From Imbricaverruca yamaguchii (taxonomy: Eukaryota > Arthropoda > Thecostraca > Neoverrucidae), in contig JAOTOL010001519.1 of NCBI GenBank assembly GCA_034440575.1, positions 1,103,001-1,167,000 of the forward strand: 64,000 nt of DNA, in the 5' to 3' direction. The position numbers and the translations under genes were made by a program. Position 1 is the stretch's first letter. Every line of letters begins with the position of its first letter. The notes under the pieces are model-generated. The model searched no databases. It was not told the origin of the DNA and saw only the letters and a list, made by a program, of their open reading frames with translations. This document shows, in pieces, positions 23,301-35,300 of this stretch.

Positions 23301-26300
23301 TGACCTGTACCTGAGATGTCGACGCGCCCCTAAACTCCAATCCACCACCACCACTGACCTGTACCTGTTGTCAGTCCAGCCACTGACCTGTACCTGAGAT
23401 GTCGACGCGCCCATAAACTCCAATCCACCACCACCACTGACCTGTACCTTCCGCCAGTCCCACCACTGACCTGTACCTGCTGCCAGTCCAGCCACTGACC
23501 TGTACCTGCCGCCAGTCCAGCCACTGACCTGTCCTACACCAGTCCAGCCACTGACCTGCACCTGCTGCCAGTCCAGCCACTGACCTGTACCTGCCGCCAG
23601 TCCCACCACTGACCTGTACCTGCCGCCAGTCCAGCCACTGACCTGTACCTGCTGCCAGTCCAGCCACTGACCTGTACCTGCCGCCAGTCCAGCCACTGAC
23701 CTGCACCTGCTGCCAGTCCAGCCACTGACCTGCACCTGCTGCCAGTCCAGCCACTGACCTGTACCTGCCGCCAGTCCCACCACTGACCTGTACCTGCCGC
23801 CAGTCCCACCACTGACCTGTGCCTGCCGCCGGTCCCACCACTGACCTGTTCCTGCCGCCAGTCCAGCCACTGACCTGTACCTGCCGCCAGTCCCACCACT
23901 GACCTGCACCTGCCGCCAGTCCAGCCACTGACCTGTACCTGCCGCCAGTCCCACCACTGACCTGTACCTGCCGCCAGTCCAGCCACTGACCTGTACCTGC
24001 CGCCAGTCCAGCCACTGACCTGTACCTGCCGCCAGTCCCACCACTGACCTGTACCTGTTGTCAGTCCAGTCACTGACCTGTACCTGCCGCCAGTCCCACC
24101 ACTGACCTGTACCTGCCGCCAGTCCCACCACTGACCTGTACCTGCCGCCAGTCCCACCACTGACCTGTACCTGCCGCCAGTCCCACCACTGACCTGTACC
24201 TGCCGCCAGTCCCACCACTGACCTGTACCTGCCGCCAGTCCCACCACTGACCTGTACCTGCTGCCAGTCCCACCACTGACCTGTACCTGCCGCCAGTCCC
24301 ACCACTGACCTGTACCTGCTGCCAGTCCAACCACTGACCTGTACCTGCCGCCAGTCCAGCCACTGACCTGTACCTGCTGCCAGTCCCACCACTGACCTGC
24401 ACCTGGTGCCAGTCCCACCACTGACCTGTACCTGCCGCCAGTCCCACCACTGACCTGTACCTGCCGCCAGTCCAGCCACTGACCTGTACCTGCCGCCAGT
24501 CCAGCCACTGACCTGTTCCTGCCGCCAGTCCAGCCACTGACCTGTACCTGGTGCCAGTCCCACCACTGACCTGTACCTGCCACCAGTCCAGCCACTGACC
24601 TGTACCTGCCGCCAGTCCCACCACTGACCTGTACCTGTTGTCAGTCCAGTCACTGACCTGTACCTGCCGCCAGTCCCACCACTGACCTGTACCTGCCGCC
24701 AGTCCAGCCACTGACCTGTACCTGCCGCCAGTCCCACCACTGACCTGCACCTGCCACCAGTCCAGCCACTGACCTGTACCTGCCGCCAGTCCCACCACTG
24801 ACCTGTACCTGTTGTCAGTCCAGTCACTGACCTGTACCTGCCGCCAGTCCCACCACTGACCTGTACCTGCCGCCAGTCCAGCCACTGACCTGTACCTGCC
24901 GCCAGTCCCACCACTGACCTGTACCTGCTGCCAGTCCCACCACTGACCTGTACCTGCCACCAGTCCAGCCACTGACCTGTACCTGCCGCCAGTCCCACCA
25001 CTGACCTGTACCTGTTGTCAGTCCAGTCACTGACCTGTACCTGCCGCCAGTCCCACCACTGACCTGTACCTGCCGCCAGTCCAGCCACTGACCTGTACCT
25101 GCCGCCAGTCCCACCACTGACCTGTACCTGCTGCCAGTCCCACCACTGACCTGTACCTGCCGCCAGTCCCACCACTGACCTGTACCTGCTGCCAGTCCCA
25201 CCACTGACCTGTACCTGCCGCCGGTCCCACCACTGACCTGTCCTGCCGCCAGTCCAGCCACTGACCTGTACCTGGTGCCAGTCCCACCACTGACCTGTAC
25301 CTGCCACCAGTCCAGCCACTGACCTGTACCTGCCGCCAGTCCCACCATGTAAAATAACCACAGCCAAACACAGTTAATGAGTTGGCTATATCCACTAATT
25401 TTGACATGATTGAGACATACAAGCTAAATATAAATATACTAATAAAACACTGACCTGTACCTGTTGTCAGTCCAGTCACTGACCTGTACCTGCCGCCAGT
25501 CCCACCACTGACCTGTTCCTGCCGCCAGTCCAGCCACTGACCTGTACCTGCCGCCAGTCCCACCACTGACCTGTACCTGCCACCAGTCCAGCCACTGACC
25601 TGTACCTGCCGCCAGTCCCACCACTGACCTGTACCTGTTGTCAGTCCAGTCACTGACCTGTACCTGCCGCCAGTCCCACCACTGACCTGTACCTGCCGCC
25701 AGTCCAGCCACTGACCTGTACCTGCCGCCAGTCCCACCACTGACCTGTACCTGCTGCCAGTCCCACCACTGACCTGTACCTGCCACCAGTCCAGCCACTG
25801 ACCTGTACCTGCCGCCAGTCCCACCACTGACCTGTACCTGTTGTCAGTCCAGTCACTGACCTGTACCTGCCGCCAGTCCCACCACTGACCTGTACCTGCC
25901 GCCAGTCCAGCCACTGACCTGTACCTGCCGCCAGTCCCACCACTGACCTGTACCTGCTGCCAGTCCCACCACTGACCTGTACCTGCCGCCAATCCCACCA
26001 CTGACCTGTACCTGCTGCCAGTCCCACCACTGACCTGTACCTGCCGCCAGTCCCACCACTGACCTGTACCTGCCGCCAGTCCAGCCACTGACCTGTTCCT
26101 GCCACCAGTCCCATCACTGACCTGTACCTGCCACCACCTGTCTCCCAGCCCATCACTGACCTGTACCTGCCACCAGTCCCATCACTGACCTGTACCTACC
26201 GCCAGTCCCACCACTGACCTGTACCTGCCGCCAGTCCCACCACTGACCTGTACCTGCCGCCAGTCCAGCCACTGACCTGTACCTGCCGCCAGTCCCACCA

Positions 26301-29300
26301 CTGACCTGTACCTGGTGCCAGTCCAGCCACCGACCTGTACCTGCCGCCAGTCCCACCACTGACTTGTACCTGCCGCCAGTCCCACCACTGACCTGTACCT
26401 GCTACCAGTCCAACCACTGACCTGTACCTGCTGCCAGTCCAGCCACTGACCTGTACCTGCCGCCAGTCCCACCACTGACCTGTACCTGCCGCCAGTCCCA
26501 CCACTGACCTGTACCTGCCGCCAGTCCAGCCACCGACCTGTACCTGCCGCCAGTCCCACCACTGACCTGTACCTGCCGCCAGTCCCACCACTGACCTGTA
26601 CCTGCCGCCAGTCCCACCACTGACCTGTACCTGCTGCCAGTCCAACCACTGACCTGTACCTGCTACCAGTCCAGCCACCGACCAGCACTTCTCCCGGCTG
26701 TCTCATCGATACCCAGTGCGGGTGACCTGTTCCGCTGACGGTGCGCGGGCTTCTAGCCGGCGACATTGTCGACTCGGTGGACGGTGTGGAGGTGCGGGAC
26801 CTGGGCACGGCCAACCGACTGCTCCGCCAGCCCGACAGTCACGTCTGCGTCACCGTCCTGCGCATGCAGGAGAACAAGGAGAAGCCGAGCGCTGTACGTG
26901 TCGCGGGTCGGTGTGGACGGCCGAGCGCGTCAGGTGGTGAGGTGGGGTGGGAGTGGGAGTGGTGTCGAAGCGCTCCAGGTGCTGCCGATCGGTCAGGCCA
27001 GCTGGCAGGATGAGTTAGTTGGGTGAAGGGGTCGGGGGCCCTGCTCGAGGTGGGTGCGTGGCAGCTCCATGTTAGTTAACTCTGGTCATACAGTGTTCCC
27101 CTCATCACATCCAGTGCCTGCTCTTCCTGTGTGACAATGCGACCCAACCTGTCGCCAGGTTCTGCAGGCGCAACATAGCTGTACACTCGGCCCGTCCGTA
27201 GCACAAAGCACCACCACCTGACCTCTTGCCCGGCGTCCGCCGCTCTGTGCGGCCCTCCTCTCAGTGTCCCGTCCGGTTGCAGAAGCGCTCGTCGACGTCG
27301 TCGCTGGCCGGCCGTGCGACGGCGGCGGCGGCGGCGCCCTGCCCGGAGGCTCGGCCACACAGCTCGGTCAGCGAGAGCCTGGTGCTGGACGAGTCGCCGG
27401 TGCGGCGGCGGCGCGGCACCAGGAGCGTCAGCGCGGCGCTGCCCACAGGTACGGCCGGCTGGGCTCGGCTCGGTCCGACGGCGCGCGCCGCCGGCACCAG
27501 CGGCCGACCGCAGCCGCCGCTCCCGTCTCCAGGTGGGGCGCCTCGCGAGGCTGGTGCATGTGGCCGGCAGCTGGCCGCCGACGGCCGTCCAGGCCGGCCG
27601 GTGGATGTGGCCGTCGCGCTCCCCGCCGCTGACCGTCGGCATGGGCGAGGGTGCACTCACTCGGCTCCTGTCTGACCAAACGGTGAACCGAACTAACAGC
27701 TGTGGTGCTCCTGGCAGTGCTGAAGGTCATTGGCATGTGATCTTAGGCAGACTTTTCTTTGTCGACTCCCGACCGCAATTCAGAAGACGGTCGTAAATAG
27801 TCTGTTTCTGGATTGTTATCCAGAACATTATCGTCTCATTTGTCTCATCTGTAGGTTGAATGATGTTTGGCGATCGCATACTATGCGATTCACTGGGCGG
27901 CGCAAACTGGGGTTCTGTCACAGGTTTGCGGAAAACTACCTGCCCTATATTCCATTACTGAAATAATAGTTATCTCCACGTCGAGGATCACTAAGTACAA
28001 ATCGAACCCTGCTCGAGACCCAGCCCCCTTCGCAACTCTTGGAAAGCCGCGGCCACTGCACTTTGGCGTGCTATGACTCTTGGTTTTGGTGCTTCCCAAT
28101 ATAGTAGGCATCGTTGCTCTTCTTCAGTATATGTCTGAGCGTGTTCCTGTTTCCAGAAGCATTTAATTCAGGGTACGTAGGTAGCAATTTTGTCTGTGAC
28201 GGTAAAGACTTCCACCTGTCACTATGCTGGTTCATCTTCAACGAGGGTGATAGTTCAGGTTCTGCATCTGCACCCATTTACGATGGAAGTGTCGCATGGA
28301 AGTTCGACGCTTTCTATTTCCGATGCTTGTACGCCAGTAGTGGAGCATGCTGAATGCAGCACGTTGTATAACAAAACGTGTGGCGTGGTTGCTGGACGAA
28401 TCGACTAGCATTCGCTGACTAACATTCATATCGGGCGTAACCTTCTGGTATATATGAATAACCCATTTGGAAGATGTGAAGATAACTTGGAAAAAATCGG
28501 GGCGGGGATGGCCGAGTGGTTACGGTGTCGGGCTATGGGTACCAAAGGTCCCGGGTTCGACTCTAACGCCACTCAGGACATTTCCCAATCCCGCGGCCCA
28601 CCGGCGGAACAGTGTGGGCGGCGCTATTAGCCGTGAATGTGCATAAAGTGTGTCGTGAACCAACCAATAAACAAACTTGGAAAAAATCGGGCCTCCGTTT
28701 CTAAAATTCAATAATTACGTTTTCGGTGATGTTTCAATGTCGATTGGTGCAGTATGTTGCCGGTCTGTTCGTGTGTACTTGACTGCGATTGGCCGTTGTT
28801 TTCCAGTGGTGGATAAAGAGGACACTTGCTCCGAGTTGAGTCTGTCGGCGACGCTGCAGCAGTGCCTCTCGGACCAGAAGGTCACCAAGTGGACGCGATG
28901 GAATGAGGTGTGTGCTCATCGGAGACTGTTATTACCGCCAGGTAGGCCACCGTCGGATGGCTGCGAAAGACATGGTGAGAAAGCAAAGCGACAGCGCTGC
29001 TTTTTCGTTCTAAACGTCCAGTGGAAGCTGTTGTACTTAGTCAGAACTTCAATAAAGGCATCATGCAGTCAACACACCCTTAACTTGACATCCACGAAGA
29101 TTATGACCAAACGATATTACCTTGACAGGGAAGGAGAGTGTTAAGCCAACGTATATCCTAGCAACCAGTGAACATTTAAAGCCAACGCAAGCAATCTGCG
29201 ATAATTTCAGGTCTTCAGAAGCCCTCTGAATGTGAAAATTGTAACCTTTGCCGCCATGAACGATGTGGCCGCTGAGGCCAAGCAGAAATATTTGGAAGCT

Positions 29301-32300
29301 TTGAGGAAGTTTCGGTCTCCCATGTTTGGTCCAGAAGGCAGATCAGGCATTATATTTCGTGCTTTTTGACCAGTCAATGACGTATTGCGAAGCTACTCAG
29401 CGAAGTAAGCTTGCGAACTAATCTTATTTAGTTGTGTTCGATTTCCTGTTTGCACAGAAAGCAACGCGTATTCCACATATTTGTTTGTTGCATGTTTTAC
29501 AATGCTTTTTCTTTTCTTGGAGCGGGGATGTTTCCCAATTCTGGTTAACTTCCATTTCTAGCATTTTAAAATTCAGATTATTAGCGAAGCAGTGTTTTGA
29601 AGAAGCACGAATCTGCCACAGTAGTTTCTTGTATGGCAAGAGTGGAACATGTACAGGTTCATCCATATGTTAGATGAATGGACCACATTTTTTTTGCCGG
29701 TGGACGACGCATGTATTTGTTATGAGGCTTCCAAGCGTGGTAGCTCCATAAGATCACATCCCAAGCGTGGATTACACATGGAATGGCGGGCGAGACAACA
29801 TTGTGGTGGCGAAATGTCCCCGCGAATGATATTTAAAACGACACCCAACCACAGATAGTGCTTCAAGCCCACAAAGTGATGGCTGTTGCGTTGGCAGCAT
29901 GGCTGGGAATCGGATGCGACTGCGTTCGGTAGGCACTGCAGGCGATGCCATGTTCCACCCTGGAGCATCCCCCCCCACCGGTAGTTGACAGATGGCAGTT
30001 GACAGATGCAGCGGTGCACTGCAGGCGATGCCATGTTCCACCCTGGAGCACCCCCCCCCCCGGTAGTTGACATACAGTTGACAGATACAGTTGACAGATG
30101 ACAGTTGACAGATGGCAGTTGACAGATGACAGTTGACAGATGCGGCGGGTGCACTGCAGACAGGGCGTTACGCCGGTCGCCGTTGGCTGGCGGGCTGCGG
30201 GCCGGCCACCCCGCGTCGGCTGACCTGTCGCCCGGCCGCCGCCAGGACCCGGTGGTGAACGAGACGTTCCAGTTCACCATCGGCGAGGCGCACCGCTACC
30301 TGAACCTGTCGGTGGTGGGCGTGGCCGAGACGGGCAGCGGCGAGCCGGCGGCCGACCAGGTGCTGCTGGGTCGGCTGAGCCTGCCGCTGTCGGCCGTGGT
30401 GGCGTCGTGTCGGCTCACCGCCATGGGCCACCACGTGGAGCTGTGCCGCCTGCTGCCGCCGACAATCGCCGCCGTCAAGGAGTGAGTCGCGTCGTGCTGC
30501 CCACACGGTGCTCTACCGTAGCTGTCAATGATGGGGTGTTGTCCCACTATCGCCACGGACACAGCATTAGCTTACCATCGCCACGGACACAGCATTATCT
30601 TACCATCGCCACGGACACAGCATTAGCTTACCATCGCCACGGACACAGCATTATCTTACCATCGCCACGGACACCGCATTATCTTACCATCGCCACGGAC
30701 ACAGCATTATCTTACCATCGCCACGGACACAGCATTAGCTTACCATCGCCACGGACACAGCATTAGCTTACCATCGCCACGGACACAGCATTAGCTTACC
30801 ATCGCCACGGACACAGCATTATCTTACCATCGCCACGGACACAGCATTAGCTTACCATCGCCACGGACACAGCATTATCTTACCATTGCCACGGACACAG
30901 CATTAGCTTACCATCGCCACGGACACAGCATTATCTTACCATCGCCACGGACACAGCATTATCTTACCATCGCCACGGACACAGCATTAGCTTACCGTCG
31001 CCACGGACACAGCATTATCTTACCATCGCCACGGACACAGCATTATCTTACCATCGCCACGGACACAGCATTATCTTACCATCGCCACGGACACAGCATT
31101 ATCTTACCATCGCCACGGACACAGCATTAGCTTACCATCGCTACGGACACAGCATTATCTTACCATCGCTACGGACACAGCATTGGCTTACCATCGCCAC
31201 GGACACAGCATTATCTTACCATCGCCACGGACACAGCATTGGCTTACCATCGCCACGGACACAGCATTATCTTACCATCGCCACGTACACAGCATTATCT
31301 TACCATGCTATCTTACCATCGCCACGGACACAGCATTATCTTACCATCGCCACGGACACAGCATTATCTTACCATCGCCACGGACACAGCATTATCTTAC
31401 CATCGCCACGGACACAGCATTATCTTACCATCGCCACGGACACAGCATTACCTTACCATCGCCACGGACACCGCATTATCTTACCATCGCCACGGACACC
31501 GCATTAGCTTACCATCGGCACGGACACCGCATTATCTTACCATCGCCACGGACACAGTATTATCTTACCATCGCCACGGACACCGCATTATCTTACCATC
31601 GCCACGGACACGCATTATCTTACCATCGCCACGGACAACATTATCTTACCATCGCCACGGACACGATTACTTACCATCGCCACGGACACAGTATTATCTT
31701 ACCATCGCCACGGACACAGCATTGTCTCAGCATCACCACGAATACATTATTGTCCCGCCATGGCCACGGCCACCTTTGTGCGACTATCGCCATGGACAGT
31801 GTTGCCCCACCATCGCCACGGACACCGTATTGGCTTGTGTCTCATCGCCATGAGCACAATGTCCCACCACTGCTGCAGACACAGCATTGTCCCACCATCG
31901 CCACATTCACAGATTGTGCCACCATTGTCATGGATGTAGTATTGTTCCACTGTCGCCACGGCACGGTATTGTCTTACCATTACCATGGAAACCGTATTGT
32001 GCCAGCATCAACACGGACACAGTGTTATCCCACCATTGCCACTGACACTGTCGCCCTACCATCATCACGGAGACAGCATTTCTTCCACTTGCGGCGGGCA
32101 CAGCTTCGCTCCCCCAACGCCGCGGTCACGCCGCTGTGCCATCAACTCGTAGCAGCGACGACAGCCCACGGTGCCGCCGCCGAGCGAGCCCGGTGCGCTC
32201 GCGCCGCTGACGTCGCCGGTCGCGTCCGCAGCGTCGACCACGAGCTGTCCGTGTTCAACGCGTTCGAGCCGACCTACTGTTTCGGCGAGGCGCTGCTGTC

Positions 32301-35300
32301 GTTCGTGCTGGCTGCCGGCGCGACCGACGGCGGCCAGCCGGAGCCCGTCGCCGACGAGGACGGCGCGCGCCAGCTCGGCAGGATGGACGTGGAGGACTCC
32401 GAGCCCGAGGAGGACGACGAGACGCTCGAGATTCGAGTCGGACACAGGTTCGCCCGCATGAAGTTCACGGCGTCCACAAAGTGCGACTTCTGCAAGAGGA
32501 AGGTGGGTAGCGTGCGTCAAGGGAGTGACTGAGGGACGGTAGTTCACCAACGTGTGCAAATGTGATACGTCTATGTTCTTGCCTGGAACAATCACCGATC
32601 ATTTATCCGGCTTCCAATTATACACAAGCTCTTCCCGATTTTAACCCGTTTGGTACGTGAAACATTACTGCTTTTACTTACGTTACTGCTTACTGCTAAA
32701 CATTATTGCTTCCATACGCGCCCCTAAACTCCAATCCACCACCACCACTGTTTTTCCTTACCTCATATGTAAGAACAGCGCGGCGTCTGCGTATTGTTGA
32801 CGTACTGTATATTAAAAATATGTATGCCTCGGTAGCATGTGCGTCGAACAAAAGCAGTTCCAGTGCATACCAGCATTCACTAATTTTCTGGATCATTGCC
32901 GATGGGTGCTGCTACGGTGTGCTATGCTTTGTGCCGCTATGTCGACTGCACTCTTCGCAGGACTTCTTGCAAGACCCCGATATTTTGGAACTCCCCAATT
33001 TTAAGAAGGAAGTATACCCATGGCTGAAAAATGCTTCCACATCTTCACCGGAAGATGAAAAAGATGCCATATTTCGCCAAAGGTGTCCAGATATTTAGTA
33101 TGGCTAACAAGGATATGTAGAAAATACAACGACTTAGTCCATTTTCCGTCCATCTTCTTCAAACTTATTTTTCGGTAATCCCAAAACATTAGCAGCCATT
33201 GTTCTAGTGTGTTTTTCTCATAAGCTAGAACTAGCATTGCTAGTACACTGGAAGGTCAACTGTTGCTCTTATCGATAGTTTTTTTGCCGGGTGTGCATAC
33301 AGAGTATGTTTTTGTCTTGTCATAATGTCCTATTCCATTGACATCACTACTATAGCCCGGATTGTTGAAACGGTCATTGCTGACAAATTTGTTAGCAACG
33401 TTCTTCTATGTCTTAGCCCCAACACGGATGTTGTTCATTTGCTCCAAAATAGCCAGCCAGCCATTGCTTTATTTGTAAGGCTGACGCAATTAATGCATGC
33501 TGGCAAGTTCGGATGATGTACAATTGACCGGAGATGCTTTTCATACGCCTGACCGTCGTCTTCCTGGGCAGATCTGGTTCAAGGATGCGTTCCAATGCTC
33601 GGCCTGCTCGATGACGTGCCACAAGAGCTGTATCGCTCGCTGCCAGACGCAGACCACCTGCTCGGTAAGTGAGGCCTCCGGGTCACTAGCTTAAAACAAA
33701 GCAAGCTTCTTGCGGCAGTTTTCCCGCGATGCCCGCCCTTCCTGCCAGGGTGAGGGGGGGGCCACCCCATACCCCTCCCTTGTGTGTGTCGTAAAAACAA
33801 CAACTCCGAGGTAGCCAAGGCATATCTGTATATGTTCCAAGTTGCTGATCGGTGTCCGCCACATCGCAGTGCCTGGTGCGGCGCTCTGCGCTGCTCAGCC
33901 AGCGTCCATGTGTTGATGGCCCCTCTTGACCTTCGCTGGCTGTGGCGGGTCACGTGGTACGGCCGCCGGTCAGTGGTGTGCCAAGGCCCCCAGCGCTCAG
34001 GAGTCGCTGAGTAGTTACCGACCAGGTTGGGCTGTCCCGCTGCTCTGAGCAGGGTGATTGAGTGTACGTCGACAGCCGGGATAGCGGCCGACTGCGACTC
34101 GTTGCAATTCGAAAATCCAATTAATAGAGGCCAGTTGGCAGCAATTCTTCCGAACCAAGCATCACGGTTCAAACGAGGCTTCCCTGGATATCGCAAGACG
34201 CAGAAGCCCAACTGTGGCTCCCAGTTGAAGACCGACTTATCTGCACGCGTTGATGTTGGCCGCCAGCGAGTTGTCTAAACGCTCTGGTAGCAATTTGTGT
34301 ATTTAATTGGGCTTTATGTCAGTATTCTAGTTGATTCGATACACGCTTCGACGTCTGATCCCCTCCCGCCTTTAGATTCAGTGGTGCCGTGCTAGGCGAG
34401 CACGTATCCCAACTCCAGCCCGGGTCCCTCGCCGATGCGCCCCTAAACCCTAATAACCAACCAACCGACCGGATCCCTCGCAGACGGAAGTGAACGGCGA
34501 CTGGGTGTTCTGGAAGCTGCAACTGTTCCCCTACCGGGAATTGACATCGTCTCCCCGCCAGGCGGGTGGGTGCAAAATGACCCGGATGTCGACGCGCCCC
34601 TAAACCCAATTCCCACCACCACCCGCCAGGCGGAGGTGAGGATGTTCTGAAAGCAGCAACTGTTCCCCTGCCGGGAATTGACATCGTCTCCCCGCCCCAG
34701 GCGGAGGTGAACCGCGGCTGGCGCGACTCGGTCAGCGACGCTCACCTGCCGGAGATAGTGACCAGCTCTGAGGACGCCGACCAGCCGGCCGACAAAAAGG
34801 TGCGTCCTCTGCATGTGGCTACGCTCCCCCTCCCCCCCCTCCGCTGTACCATGTCGGCAGCCGGCCAGGCCGCTACGTGCGGCCGGGTCACCGGGGTCAT
34901 GTCCCTCACCGACGGTGACTGAGCTGGAGGAAAAACCCAGCCGTCGCGATTTCTTCGTGTCAACACATTCTGCTAAGAAGCGTTGGTTGAATGTCAGCCT
35001 TATTCCCGCATAGTTGTAAATACCATCCCGGTTTTCCCATCCCGGAATCAGTATTTTTTTGTTCGACCGCAGCGCGTGGTCGTCTCCGATTACTCCTCTC
35101 CCCGAAAAGACAGCCTGACTCGCGTTTGGCAGCGCACTAGGGAACACTGAAATCCAATCCGCTAACGGACAGTCGTGTGACATCCCGGCACCTGGCGACT
35201 TCACGTTCCGAACCTCCACCTCACCAAATACCCTCCTGCATCACGGAACGGCGCGCGATCTCCACCACGCCGCTCGACTCATCCTGCACCAGAGTACGCC

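Noticed and set aside
23211..26814. 718-codon minus-strand frame with QVQVSGG repeats
   Set aside because: Product of the 29-bp array, opposite to the gene, with three units making one 29-residue period. No start context or other domain.
30126..30485. PDZD8 stop codon at 30483 (frame reads AAG GAG TGA)
   Set aside because: The same bases form donor GGA|GTGAGT, and splicing in phase 2 to 32232 restores the conserved C2-like and C1 sequence.
23210..31730. CRISPR-like arrays with 28-29 bp repeats
   Set aside because: Repeats are head to tail without unique spacers and lie in introns of an animal gene.
34443..35219. 258-codon minus-strand frame
   Set aside because: Shadow of the plus-strand PDZD8 exon 13 and its duplicated acceptor region.
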